A model generated the notes under the pieces. The model searched no databases. It was not told the DNA's origin and saw only the letters and a list, made by a program, of their open reading frames with translations. Both the position numbers and the translations under genes were made by a program. A DNA stretch of 64,000 bases from Paenibacillus sp. cl123 (GTDB lineage: Bacteria > Bacillota > Bacilli > Paenibacillales > NBRC-103111): the NCBI RefSeq assembly GCF_900101595.1, contig NZ_FMYY01000023.1, forward strand, positions 48,392 through 112,391, written 5' to 3'. Below, one piece after another: positions 53,944-62,016 of this stretch (positions are counted from its first letter, which is position 1; each line of letters begins with the position of its first letter).

Positions 53944-55863
53944 TTGTTAACGATAAATTGTCAAAACGTAAAGAAATACAATGCCGCGCAGCTCGTCTTG
54001 GAAAATGTAACCTTTGAGCTTCATCACGGTGAAAAGGCAGGGCTTGTTGGCCGCAACGGGTGCGGCAAGACCACTCTGCTGCGCATGATCGCCAAGCTGG
54101 ATAAACCTGATGAAGGAATGTTGGCTGTTCGTAAGAATGCGCGTATCGGTTATCTTCAGCAGATACCGGACTTGGAAGCCGGAATTACAGTTCTGGAAGT
54201 GCTGTTGATCGGGTTCCGAGAATTGCTCGAGTATCGGGAGCGGATGACAGTTCTGGAAATTGCGATGTCATCGCCAGATCTGATTCCGGAACGTTTAGAG
54301 TCATTGCTTATAGAGTATGCGAAGCTGCAAGAGTGCTACGAGCGGGACGGAGGCTATGAGCTCGATGCCCGGGTCGATCAGATTGCAGATGGCTTGCGCA
54401 TTCCTCGAGAGTGGTATTCCCGGGCATACGATTCGTTGTCCGGAGGGGAGAAAACGAAAGTAGGTCTCGCCTCACAGCTTCTAACGGAGCCTGAACTTTT
54501 ACTACTTGACGAACCGACGAATCACCTCGATAGGACTGCCGTGGAGTGGCTAGAGGAATTTCTACTGAAATATAGAGGGGCTTGCTTATTTGTTTCCCAT
54601 GACCGCTACTTTCTTGACAGAGTCGTTACAAAGATCGTGGAAATCGAAGATGGGGAATCGACTGTTTTCCATGCAAACTATACGCAATATGTGAAGGAGA
54701 AGGAGGAGCTGCTTCTCCGGCAGTTTGCCGATTACCAGGAACAGCAGAAGAAGATCAAGAAAATGCGGGAGACAATTAAGCAATTGATGGAATGGGGGAG
54801 AATCGGCGATAACGGGAAGTTTTTCCGAAGGGCGGCCAGCATGCAGAAAGCGATCGACCGAATGGAGAAACTGAAACGTCCCGCAATGAATCGCAAGGAA
54901 GCGGAGTTCGAACTGCGACCATCCGAGCGGTCCGGGAAACAAGTTCTCAGTCTTGATGGCGTGGAGAAGAAATACGGGCCGAAGACCATTCTTGCGGGTG
55001 TAACGGGAGAGCTTCACTATGGAGAGAAAGTGGTGTTGATCGGGGACAATGGCTCCGGCAAGTCGACCTTTCTGAAGATTATGCTTGGAGAGATATCCTT
55101 GGACGGAGGAGAAGCGCGGCTGGGATCTCGAGTCGACGTCGGTTATCTCGCGCAGCAGCAACTCCCGGACAATCCGGAACAGACCGTATTGGACTATTAC
55201 CGAGATGGAGTCGGGCTAGAGGAAGGCGAAGCCCGAAACCGGTTGGCTGCGTACCTTTTCTATGGTGCTGACGTGTTCAAGCCTGTTCGTCTGCTCTCGG
55301 GCGGAGAATGGACGCGTCTAAGGTTGGCACTGCTAGTGCATAGGAAGCCTAACCTGCTCATTTTGGACGAACCAACGAACCACATGGACATCGCATCGAG
55401 GGAGGCGCTTGAGGAAGCATTAGAGGATTTTCCGGGTACAATTCTGATTGTGACCCACGACCGGTATCTCATGAACCGTCTGGCACAGAAAATATGGGAA
55501 CTGAATGGTGGTCATCTCACGGTTTATCTGGGCGGATTTGATGAATACAGAGCGGAAAGCCAACGCAGGATGTCTGTATCAGTCGAGGAAGAGGTGGAGG
55601 ATCGGGGGCGTTCGCGGTCAGGGCCGAATCGAACGTCGTCGATCGCAGTCCGAAAAGAGAAGGGTAAACAGCGCGGCAGGAAGCTTGAAGAAGAGATCGA
55701 AGTGGCGGAACGACGACTTGCAGAGCTTGAAGCCGCGCTAGGTGAAGTGGGGCAAGACACGGAAGTGTTATTCCGATTGGAGAGGGACTGGACGGAAAGA
55801 GAGATTCTTCGGGAGCAACTGGATCACCTGATTGAGCAGTGGATGGAGGAACAGGAGGAATAG
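53944..55863 (+). CDS. ABC-F family ATPase, probable ribosomal protection (antibiotic resistance) type
   Basis: A 639-residue soluble twin-ATPase. The first cassette has Walker A GRNGCGKTT, signature LSGGEKTK and Walker B LLLDEPTNHLD; the second has GDNGSGKST, LSGGEWTR and LILDEPTNHMD. No membrane segments. The inter-domain linker (about 240-325) is a long coiled coil with tip sequence WGRIGDNGKFFRRAAS, the part that reaches the peptidyl-transferase centre in resistance ABC-F proteins. A charged C-terminal coiled coil follows (about 545-639). It starts at TTG 53944 with AGGAGGA at 53931-53937. The upstream leader and terminator fit a drug-inducible protein; the drug class cannot be read from sequence. 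Confidence 0.85.
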   Translation: MLTINCQNVKKYNAAQLVLENVTFELHHGEKAGLVGRNGCGKTTLLRMIAKLDKPDEGMLAVRKNARIGYLQQIPDLEAGITVLEVLLIGFRELLEYRERMTVLEIAMSSPDLIPERLESLLIEYAKLQECYERDGGYELDARVDQIADGLRIPREWYSRAYDSLSGGEKTKVGLASQLLTEPELLLLDEPTNHLDRTAVEWLEEFLLKYRGACLFVSHDRYFLDRVVTKIVEIEDGESTVFHANYTQYVKEKEELLLRQFADYQEQQKKIKKMRETIKQLMEWGRIGDNGKFFRRAASMQKAIDRMEKLKRPAMNRKEAEFELRPSERSGKQVLSLDGVEKKYGPKTILAGVTGELHYGEKVVLIGDNGSGKSTFLKIMLGEISLDGGEARLGSRVDVGYLAQQQLPDNPEQTVLDYYRDGVGLEEGEARNRLAAYLFYGADVFKPVRLLSGGEWTRLRLALLVHRKPNLLILDEPTNHMDIASREALEEALEDFPGTILIVTHDRYLMNRLAQKIWELNGGHLTVYLGGFDEYRAESQRRMSVSVEEEVEDRGRSRSGPNRTSSIAVRKEKGKQRGRKLEEEIEVAERRLAELEAALGEVGQDTEVLFRLERDWTEREILREQLDHLIEQWMEEQEE

Positions 55864-56032
55864 CCCGGAAAGATGGCCCCATATAGCTTGCCGTTGCAGA
55901 CAGCGCGGGGAACCGATCATAAATAATGGAAACATGGCTTCCGCGACAGCGTTCTCATCAGGACAATCTTTCTTGCTTAGCGATCGGCCGATTTTGAACG
56001 CCGTTAAGCGATTATCCTCGGAGCAATTCGAC

Positions 56033-56797
56033 TCAGATCCGGTACTGCTTGCGGTATTGGGAGGGACGAAGCTTCATCTTCCACGTAAATACCCGGCTGA
56101 AATAAAAGCCGTTGCGGTATCCGCATTGCTCGGCGATTTCGTCGATGCTCAGCTCGGTTTCGATGAGCAGCTTGCGCGCTTTCTGCAGCCTGACCTCGGT
56201 CGCGTATTCAATCGGGCTGCTGGCATAAGCGGCTTGAAACCGCCGGGACAGCTGCGAAGGATGGAGCTTAAGTCTGGCGGCCAGCAGCTTCAGCGACAGC
56301 TCCGACTCGCATGCATGCTCCTCCAGATAGGCCGCAGCCTGATGCATCAGCGCATCGTCCTGCAGCGACTGCCCCCGGGCTGCCCGCCGCGCTTCGCTGG
56401 TGACGAGGAAGAGCAGATCGCCCAGCAAGTGGTTGACGTAGGCATGCGCCTCCTCCGAGCTGTCGCGCTCATACAGGATCATATAGCGGAAGGTGGAGGA
56501 CAGGCGCTGCAGATCGGTCAAGGTCACCTTGCCGGAGATCGCATCCTCGGCGAGAAATTCGATGAAGTGAAAGGATACCGGCTCCAGCATATGGCGTTTG
56601 AATAAAGTGCCGGGGGGGCAGATCACGAGGTCGCCAAATCCCGCTTCCCCGCTAACGGAATTTTCCCCTTCAAGTGTAAAGGCGAATCTGCCGGATTGTG
56701 CGGCAATGATCACCCAGCCCTCGTAACGGTCTTCGGGCTTGGAGAACTTGAGGATGGGGCTCGTATAGTAGTATCTCAGGAAACGGGGGCTGCTCAT
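56033..56797 (-). CDS. AraC-family regulator, divergent from PhyH dioxygenase
   Basis: About 254 residues. The N-terminal cupin-like sensor is about 10-135 (WVIIAAQSGRFAFTLEGE, GFGDLVICPPGTLFKRHMLEPVSFHFIEF) and the double HTH about 150-252 (LSLKLLAARLKLHPSQLSRRFQ, IDEIAEQCGYRNGFYFSRVFTWKMKLRPSQYRK). The start is ATG 56797 (AAGGAGTG 7 bases upstream) rather than 56818. It shares a 154-base divergent region with the dioxygenase gene and probably regulates it. Confidence 0.88.
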   Translation of the reverse strand: MSSPRFLRYYYTSPILKFSKPEDRYEGWVIIAAQSGRFAFTLEGENSVSGEAGFGDLVICPPGTLFKRHMLEPVSFHFIEFLAEDAISGKVTLTDLQRLSSTFRYMILYERDSSEEAHAYVNHLLGDLLFLVTSEARRAARGQSLQDDALMHQAAAYLEEHACESELSLKLLAARLKLHPSQLSRRFQAAYASSPIEYATEVRLQKARKLLIETELSIDEIAEQCGYRNGFYFSRVFTWKMKLRPSQYRKQYRI

Positions 56798-56951
56798 TCC
56801 TTCACTCCTTATCGTCAAAAATGTATATAAATAATAGTAAGACAGTGCATGTGAAATGTAAATAATCTAGTTTAATATAGTGATTAAGGAGTTGAACAAA
56901 AAAATATAACAATCAAAAAAATGTTGTAAAAGGTGAAGGGAGATCGAAAGC
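56798..56951. promoter_or_regulatory. Divergent promoter region AraC/PhyH
   Basis: 154 AT-rich bases between the two divergent genes, rich in A-tracts, including TTGAAC at about 56892 and AT-rich runs near 56820-56835 and 56905-56930. It holds the start signals of both genes; no exact promoter can be fixed. Ribosome sites AAGGAGTG (-) and AAGGGAG (+) flank it. Confidence 0.4.
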
Positions 56952-57719
56952 ATGAGCAACATTAATATCCTGTCGAGAGCGGAAATCAAGGATTATCATG
57001 AGAAGGGATACCTGGTGCTGCGAGGCGTATTTACCGAGCAGGAGGCAAAGCTGTTTCAGGTGGAATGCGACCGGCTGCTCAGTTTTGAAACGTACACGAA
57101 CCCCTACAATGTGCGGGCGGGGCATAAAAGCTATACGGACGGCTCCATCAAAATTGAAAGGCTGGACCCTGTCCACGATATCTCGCCGGTCTTCAATGCC
57201 TTGGTCAAGGATGAGCGGCTGCTTGCACCGCTGCGCGATATTTACTCCGATGAGCCGCTGCTGTTCAAAGACAAGCTGATCTTCAAGCTTCCCGGAGCAA
57301 ATGGCTACAGCATGCACCAGGACGGGTCCTGGTGGCACGGCTTCAAGATCGAAGGCTTGATCTCCGTAATGGTAGCCATCGACGGAGCCAGCAAGGCGAA
57401 CGGCGGCCTCGAGCTGTTCCCGGGCTATCACCACCGCCTGCTGTCGCCGGAAGGCGAGCTCCGCAACATGAATGAGGAAGAGATCGCCCAAATCGACAAG
57501 TCTACCGGGCAGCTGGTGGAGACGAACCCCGGGGATGTTATCATCTTCCATTCGTTCACGCCGCATCAGAGCGGGCCGAATACGTCCCAACTCAGCCGCA
57601 AGCAGCTGTTTCTGACTTATTCGCCTTCGGCGAACGGCGACTTGTACCGGGCCCATCAGCAGCATTACCAGCGGTACGCGCTCGAAAACAAGGATATCAG
57701 CCTGTATCATTTCAAGTAA
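56952..57719 (+). CDS. Phytanoyl-CoA dioxygenase (PhyH)-family Fe(II)/2-oxoglutarate enzyme
   Basis: A 255-residue cytoplasmic enzyme. The metal triad is readable: His122 and Asp124 in MHQDGSWW and His205 in FTPHQSGPN, inside a double-stranded beta-helix fold; ELFPGYHH also fits the family. The start has AAGGGAG about 11 bases upstream. PhyH-family enzymes hydroxylate varied small molecules; the substrate is unknown and the only clue is the divergent AraC sensor. Confidence 0.85.
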   Translation: MSNINILSRAEIKDYHEKGYLVLRGVFTEQEAKLFQVECDRLLSFETYTNPYNVRAGHKSYTDGSIKIERLDPVHDISPVFNALVKDERLLAPLRDIYSDEPLLFKDKLIFKLPGANGYSMHQDGSWWHGFKIEGLISVMVAIDGASKANGGLELFPGYHHRLLSPEGELRNMNEEEIAQIDKSTGQLVETNPGDVIIFHSFTPHQSGPNTSQLSRKQLFLTYSPSANGDLYRAHQQHYQRYALENKDISLYHFK

Positions 57720-57924
57720 GCAGCAAGCGAGCTGGAGGGCACAGATTTGGCCGATAGCCGGTACTGTGACGGCGTGAACGCGATCAAGGGCGACGGTTTG
57801 ACGGTGCAGGCATGGGATAGGGGGCCAGAAGCCGTCTTGAGCCGGGGACTTTAAGGGAGCGGTCAGCCTTCGGAAGTTGTTTTGGCGAACATAGGGAGAG
57901 ACGCCCGATGAGCATCGGGAGCAG
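57720..57924 (+). other. Intergenic stretch with a possible 3' gene remnant
   Basis: About 205 bases without a confident gene. A frame ending TAA near 57853 encodes LADSRYCDGVNAIKGDGLTVQAWDRGPEAVLSRGL in outline (only the first part shown here would be domain-like), but it has no start region or recognised family, so it may be the tail of a deleted gene. A terminator follows. Confidence 0.2.
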
Positions 57925-57952
57925 AACCGGGGGACGAATCCCCCGGTTTTTC
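57925..57952 (+). terminator. Rho-independent terminator after the PhyH region
   Basis: AACCGGGGGA (57925-57934) and TCCCCCGGTT (57939-57948) form a perfect stem with loop CGAA, followed by TTTT. It is about 205 bases after the PhyH stop, so transcripts from the dioxygenase gene or from the possible remnant end here. Confidence 0.88.
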
Positions 57953-58086
57953 CGCGTCGGGCGGTGAAGCGTACGGGTTGTATTTTTGTGACTTACAGGC
58001 CGAGGAATTGTCCTCTACAGTTAAAACAAGTTGACAGCGAAGTCAAGCCTGTGGGGGATATGTGGCCTGCGCACCCGAAGGGGTGC

Positions 58087-58104
58087 TTGTTGTCATTGGG
58101 TTTG
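58087..58104. promoter_or_regulatory. cre-like (CcpA) site before the truncated SBP gene
   Basis: TGAAAGCGTTTTAA (about 58088-58101) differs from the catabolite repression consensus TGNAANCGNWNNCW at one position. It lies about 75 bases before the remnant binding-protein start, suggesting this was once a sugar-regulated operon. Confidence 0.55.
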
Positions 58105-58173
58105 AAAGCGTTTTAATAAAGGATGGCCCGGTTAGCCTGCCGAACATACAAAGACAGAGAGGGGGCATGTGCT

Positions 58174-58641
58174 ATGAAAAAAAAACGGTCCTCGTTGCTC
58201 ATCACGATGGCCATCTGCTCGTTAGTATGCGGGTGCAAGGGGGACGCGCTGCAGAAAGGGGAAGCGGAGGCGGCTGATAGAAGCCGGAGATTGGTCAATC
58301 TGAATGCCGCCGGCTTTCCGATCGTGAAGGAGCCGATCCGCCTGACCTTTTTCGCGCATAAGTCCAATTCCAATTCCGGCAATTGGAACGAAGCGCTGGT
58401 CTGGAAGGAATATGCGCGCATGACCAATATCGACGTAGACTTTCAGTTGACGAGCATTGACGTGCTGCCGGAGAAGCGCAATCTCGTCCTCGCCAGCGGC
58501 GAGCATCCGGACGCCTTTCATACGGCCTTGCTCCCCGCCAGCGATCTGATTACGTACGGCAGTCAGGGGGTGCTGATCCCGCTCAACGACCTGATCGACA
58601 AGTATGCGCCGAAACGCCCGTGCGGGAGCTGCAGCAGCTGA
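58174..58641 (+). pseudogene. Truncated solute-binding lipoprotein (5' part only)
   Basis: Starts ATG 58174 with GAGGGGG upstream; a lipoprotein signal ends SLVCGCKGD. The binding domain begins normally (IRLTFFAHKSNSNSGNWNE, LPEKRNLVLASGEHPDAFHTA, GVLIPLNDLIDKYAP) but stops near residue 150, where about 400 residues are expected. The last few residues (KRPCGSCSS) are out of frame with what follows: the DNA after about 58615 encodes the end of a HAD hydrolase. So the gene was cut by a deletion and fused to foreign 3' DNA. Unlikely to function. Confidence 0.75.
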
Positions 58642-58868
58642 TGGGCCTGCGGCCTGAAGAGATCGTAACCGCCGGCGACGAGCTGACGGATCTGGATATG
58701 ATGGAGAGCGGCACGGCCGCGCACGCGATCTGTCCGGGCAACGCGCATGCGGAAGTAAAAGAGCGGGTGCTGCAGCTAGGCGGCTCCATAGGAGGAGGCG
58801 TCTGCTCGGACGGCGTGATCGAAGCGTTCGGGCAGCTGGCCAGGCGGCGCGGGTGGGCGTGGGACTAA
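58612..58868 (+). pseudogene. C-terminal remnant of a HAD-superfamily phosphatase (Cof/SPP type)
   Basis: About 82 residues in a different frame from the truncated binding protein. VRELQQLMGLRPEEIVTAGDELTDLDMMES is the usual C-terminal HAD block (the GDE/GDS..D motif IV), followed by GTAAHAICPGNAHAEVKERV. The N-terminal nucleophile Asp half is gone. The join with the binding-protein fragment lies around 58612-58622. Confidence 0.7.
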
Positions 58869-58935
58869 ACAGAGGAGGCTTGTGCGCAGTTGCGCGTGGG
58901 CTAAACAGAGGGGGCTTGCTGCGCGGTTGCGCGGC
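58860..58935. repeat. Imperfect 37-bp tandem repeat, two copies
   Basis: The unit starting TGGGACTAAACAGAGGAGG (58860) recurs as TGGGCTAAACAGAGGGGG (58897), each ending in a GCGC-rich part (GTTGCGCG). It directly follows the HAD remnant stop, so it may be slippage or a duplicated termination signal. GGCTTGC (58913-58919) and GCAAGCC (58934-58940) also form a hairpin inside the second copy that may end the converging transporter transcript. Confidence 0.6.
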
Positions 58936-58949
58936 AAGCCTTCTAGCGT

Positions 58950-59798
58950 CTATCCCCACATCCCGATCAGCATGATGCCGAACGCGATAATGACGGAGCA
59001 GACGATTCTCCGCAAGCCCTGCTGTTCCTTCAGCACAAACACGCCCAGCAAGGTGGCGAAGATCGTGCCCGTCTCACGCAGCGGGCTGATATGGGCCATG
59101 GGCGCCTGCTGCATCGCAAATAGAAATAATAAATAGGATCCGGGATTCAATATTGCGCCGAGCAGGATTGTACGGCGGTTGGCCTGCCACTCTGCCCGCA
59201 GCTGTCCGGAGGAAGCAAGTACAAGCGGAGTCAGGCCGGCGACGAACCCGATGTTGGTCACCTCCAGCAAGGCCAGCGGGGAAATATGCGACAGGTTCAG
59301 CTTGTCGACGAACACGTAGCAGGTCGTACACAGCCCTACGCTGAGCGCCATCAGCACGGGTTTCAGCTCCCGCAGGCGGCTGCCGCGCGTCCCGACGCCG
59401 CTGAGCGCAACGAAGCCGCCCAGCATGCAGGCGATGCCGAGCCATCCGGCCGCGGACAGCGATTCCCGCAGGAAGGCGACGCCGATGAGCGGGACAAGCA
59501 GCGTGCTGGTGCCGCGCATGATCGGATAGATTTGAGACAGGTCGCCCAGCTCGTAGGTTCTGGACAGCAGCCAGGAGTAAAGCGCCTGCAGCGCCGCGGA
59601 CAGCAGGAGCAGGGCATAGGCTCCGGCGGTCAGCGGAGTTTGCCACATTTCCCGCAAAAAAGCCGGCAGCAGCAGGACGGTCGTTACGACCATGATCATC
59701 CAGAGAAATACGCCTTTATTGAGACTTTTCTTGGTGAATAAGCTCCAGACGGCGTGAGCCATCCCCGAAGCGATAACGAGCAGGACGGGAATCAGCAT
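58950..59798 (-). CDS. EamA/DMT-superfamily permease
   Basis: A 282-residue membrane protein with about ten predicted helices in two EamA halves (about 5-138 and 150-280). The internal repeat is seen in IYPIMRGTSTLLVPLIGVAFL and ISPLRETGTIFATLLGVFVLKE. DMT transporters move small metabolites or drugs; no specificity is readable. It starts at ATG 59798 with GAGGAG about 13 bases upstream, a slightly long spacing. It lies 25 bases after the metallophosphoesterase gene on the same strand, so it probably belongs to the same operon. Confidence 0.9.
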   Translation of the reverse strand: MLIPVLLVIASGMAHAVWSLFTKKSLNKGVFLWMIMVVTTVLLLPAFLREMWQTPLTAGAYALLLLSAALQALYSWLLSRTYELGDLSQIYPIMRGTSTLLVPLIGVAFLRESLSAAGWLGIACMLGGFVALSGVGTRGSRLRELKPVLMALSVGLCTTCYVFVDKLNLSHISPLALLEVTNIGFVAGLTPLVLASSGQLRAEWQANRRTILLGAILNPGSYLLFLFAMQQAPMAHISPLRETGTIFATLLGVFVLKEQQGLRRIVCSVIIAFGIMLIGMWG

Positions 59799-59823
59799 GA
59801 TGGCAGGTCAACTCCTCGGATTG

Positions 59824-60786
59824 TCAGGACTGTTTGGCTAACTCCGGATGGTGAACCGGCTGCTCCCGCACTTCAGAACCGTCCGCCAGCCTGAGCCAGG
59901 TTGTGAAGCCGCGCTCTCCGGCGGTCAGCCGGATGACGCGCGCGCCCCGCTCGAATCCTTCTTTGCCGTATGTGTGATAGCCGGTGGCGCGGCCATAGCA
60001 TAGCCGAATGCCGTGCAGCTCGCCCCAATAATCGTTGACATGGTCGTGGCCGCAGAACGTTCCGACCACATCGCCCATTTCCAGCATAGCGGCGAATAGC
60101 CCCGAGTTGACCTGCGGGCAGCATACATTCTCCTGCTTGTGACCGTAGCAAATCTCCTTCTCCCACATCTCCCGGTATTCAGGAAGCGGAATATGGAAGA
60201 AGGCCAGCGCCGGCAGCTTGACTGACAGTTGAGTCGGATTGAGCCGATGGGATTCTGCGGTTAGCCAGTCGATCTGATCGCGGCGAATCCAATCATAGCC
60301 CCCGACATGAGGCAGCGGAGAGCGGTTGCCGGAGTCGAGGAAGTATAGCGCGGCGGCAGGCCTCCCTTCGCCGTCCAGCAGCTCAAGCGTATAGTTGCCG
60401 ACTCCGCTCACTTGCTCCGGACCGCGTCTGGTGACAGTGTGCCGGTGCTCCAGCACGACCTTCATCAGCTCCTCGCGCGTCATCTCTCCTTCCGATTCAT
60501 GATTGCCGAACACGGCCGCCCACGGAATGTCGCGTTCCTCGACCGCAGCGACGGCATCGCGGAACGCCTGGGCCGGGTCCGGGCATTCCGCTTCCCCAGG
60601 GGCAATATGGCCGGTGTAAATAATATCGCCGGTGAATACCACAAGATCGGGCTGCTCGGCTTCAAGCACTTGTTCCATCAGCCGACGTGAGAGTTGATCG
60701 GGCTCGCTGCCGTTTTTCCAATGGATATCCGTGAATTGCACGATCGTAAAGGTGCCATTTTGGCGGAAGGGTAAAGAATGACTCAT
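59824..60786 (-). CDS. Calcineurin-like metallophosphoesterase
   Basis: A 320-residue phosphoesterase with the complete metal-binding set: QFTDIHWKN (D.H), VFTGDIIYTG (GD), FGNHESEG (GNHE), FFHIPLPEY (H) and FCGHDHVNDYW (GHDH). No signal peptide. The start ATG at 60786 has AGGAGGAG 5 bases upstream on the minus strand. The group resembles purple-acid-phosphatase-like or Icc-type enzymes; substrate unknown. It is divergent from the DeoR-type regulator 298 bases away, which may control it. Confidence 0.92.
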   Translation of the reverse strand: MSHSLPFRQNGTFTIVQFTDIHWKNGSEPDQLSRRLMEQVLEAEQPDLVVFTGDIIYTGHIAPGEAECPDPAQAFRDAVAAVEERDIPWAAVFGNHESEGEMTREELMKVVLEHRHTVTRRGPEQVSGVGNYTLELLDGEGRPAAALYFLDSGNRSPLPHVGGYDWIRRDQIDWLTAESHRLNPTQLSVKLPALAFFHIPLPEYREMWEKEICYGHKQENVCCPQVNSGLFAAMLEMGDVVGTFCGHDHVNDYWGELHGIRLCYGRATGYHTYGKEGFERGARVIRLTAGERGFTTWLRLADGSEVREQPVHHPELAKQS

Positions 60787-61084
60787 ACAAACTCCTCCTA
60801 AGGAAGTAAGGCGTATTGGAATTATGTTGATTTGTGTTTGATTTTTGTTGTTTCTTAGCGATTGTATCGCCGAAGTCCTTGCCTGTCAATCCATTTCTGC
60901 GAATGGCAAAAACCGCCGCTCCGGCCATAATCGTCGATGTCGGAAGTTTACCGGGGGCAGCAGATTGACAGCTGTGAGGCCTGACTATACACTTGACAAC
61001 AAAACGACATGCCTCAGTATTTATAAAAGTTTGGAACTATGAGGGACTGAGAGGATTTCAGGAAATGTGGGGAGGAGAAGCTTG
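60787..61084. promoter_or_regulatory. Divergent control region metallophosphoesterase/DeoR
   Basis: About 298 bases between divergent genes. For the + strand, TTGACA (60993-60998) and GTATTT (61016-61021) are spaced 17 bases, about 65 bases before the DeoR start. The left part (60810-60860) is AT-rich (TTTGATTTTTGTTG) and should carry the minus-strand promoter. No gene is supported here. Confidence 0.5.
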
Positions 61085-61861
61085 ATGTCGATCACCTTTG
61101 AGGATCGCCGGCAGACAATACTGGGTCATCTGGAGCTGGAAGGAAAGGTACAGGTCCATGCGTTGGCCGTGGAGTTGGGCGTCTCTACGGAAACGGTGCG
61201 CCGCGATCTCGACCGGCTGGAGAAGGAGGGGCGCCTGCGCAAGGTGTATGGCGGGGCAGTCAAGACGCGCTCCGAGCGGATCGAGCCGCCGTTTATGAAG
61301 CGGACGCAGATGCGCCGGGAGGAGAAAGCGGCGATCGGCCGCCTGGCCGCCTCGCTCATCCAGGATGGGGAGACAGTCATGCTGGACAATGGCACGACGA
61401 CGATCGAAATTTTGCGTCATCTGCAGGACAGGCCGTTCGTGACCGTCATTACGCATTCGGTGCCCTTGCTGGCGCTGGCGATGGAAAGCTTCCCCGGCAA
61501 GCTGATCTTTGCAGGCGGTGAGATTCATGCTGCCTACCAGGCGGCAGTAGGCGCTCTCACCGATCAGCTGCTGGACCAATTCAAGGTGAACAAGGCGTTT
61601 ATCTCGGCCGGCGGCGTGTCTCTCGCCGATGGCATCACCGATTACCATCTGGACGAGGCGGCGCTTTCCCGCAGGATGATGCAGCGGGCGGAGGAGTCGA
61701 TCCTGGTGGCCGATCACTCCAAGCTAGGTATAACCGCTTTCGCCAAGATCGCCCGGCTGGAGGATATCTCGATGCTGATCACCGATCCGGGCTGCCCGCC
61801 CGAATGGGCGGAAGCGCTCGATCGGCTCGGCGTAGAGATGCGACTGAGCGAACGGGCTTAG
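61085..61861 (+). CDS. DeoR-family transcriptional regulator
   Basis: A 258-residue regulator. The N-terminal HTH is about 5-60 (RRQTILGHLELEGKVQVHALAVELGVSTETVRRDLDRLEKEGRLRKVYGGA split into the usual DeoR blocks). The C-terminal DeoRC sugar-phosphate-binding domain is about 75-235, with DNGTTTIEILRHL, THSVPLLALA and ADHSKLGITAFAKI. The start is ATG 61085 with GGGGAGGAG upstream; the opening at 61067 lacks a site. DeoR regulators sense phosphorylated sugars; likely targets are the divergent genes. Confidence 0.92.
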   Translation: MSITFEDRRQTILGHLELEGKVQVHALAVELGVSTETVRRDLDRLEKEGRLRKVYGGAVKTRSERIEPPFMKRTQMRREEKAAIGRLAASLIQDGETVMLDNGTTTIEILRHLQDRPFVTVITHSVPLLALAMESFPGKLIFAGGEIHAAYQAAVGALTDQLLDQFKVNKAFISAGGVSLADGITDYHLDEAALSRRMMQRAEESILVADHSKLGITAFAKIARLEDISMLITDPGCPPEWAEALDRLGVEMRLSERA

Positions 61862-61887
61862 CCGAAGCAGGCGAAAGCCGAAGAAAC

Positions 61888-61990
61888 AGCCGGAAGCGGT
61901 AGGAGCGGTAGGAAGCGACAGGAGGCGGCAGGAAGCGGGAAGAAGTAGTAGGCGGCAATGGGCGGCAGGAAGCGGCAGAAGCGGGAAGCT
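61888..61990. repeat. Purine-rich imperfect repeat (GGAAGCGG units)
   Basis: After the DeoR stop, units of the form GGAAGCGGTA, GGAGCGGTA, GGAAGCGACA, GGAGGCGGCA recur about ten times with drift. It is not a known element. Part of its 3' end is used in the terminator stem that follows. Confidence 0.6.
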
Positions 61991-62010
61991 TCCGCCGCCC
62001 GCTCCGTTTT
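61960..62010 (+). terminator. Terminator after the DeoR gene
   Basis: GGGCGGC (61960-61966) pairs with GCCGCCC (61994-62000), continued inside by GGAAG (61968-61972) and CTTCC (61989-61993) across a one-base bulge. CTCCGTTTT follows, so the T-run is displaced by a few bases. It converges on the DUF1648 gene end at 62017. Confidence 0.65.
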
Positions 62011-62016
62011 CTTGTT

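Noticed and set aside
56913..57710. 265-codon minus-strand frame
   Set aside because: Complement of the PhyH gene, whose metal triad and ribosome site are convincing.
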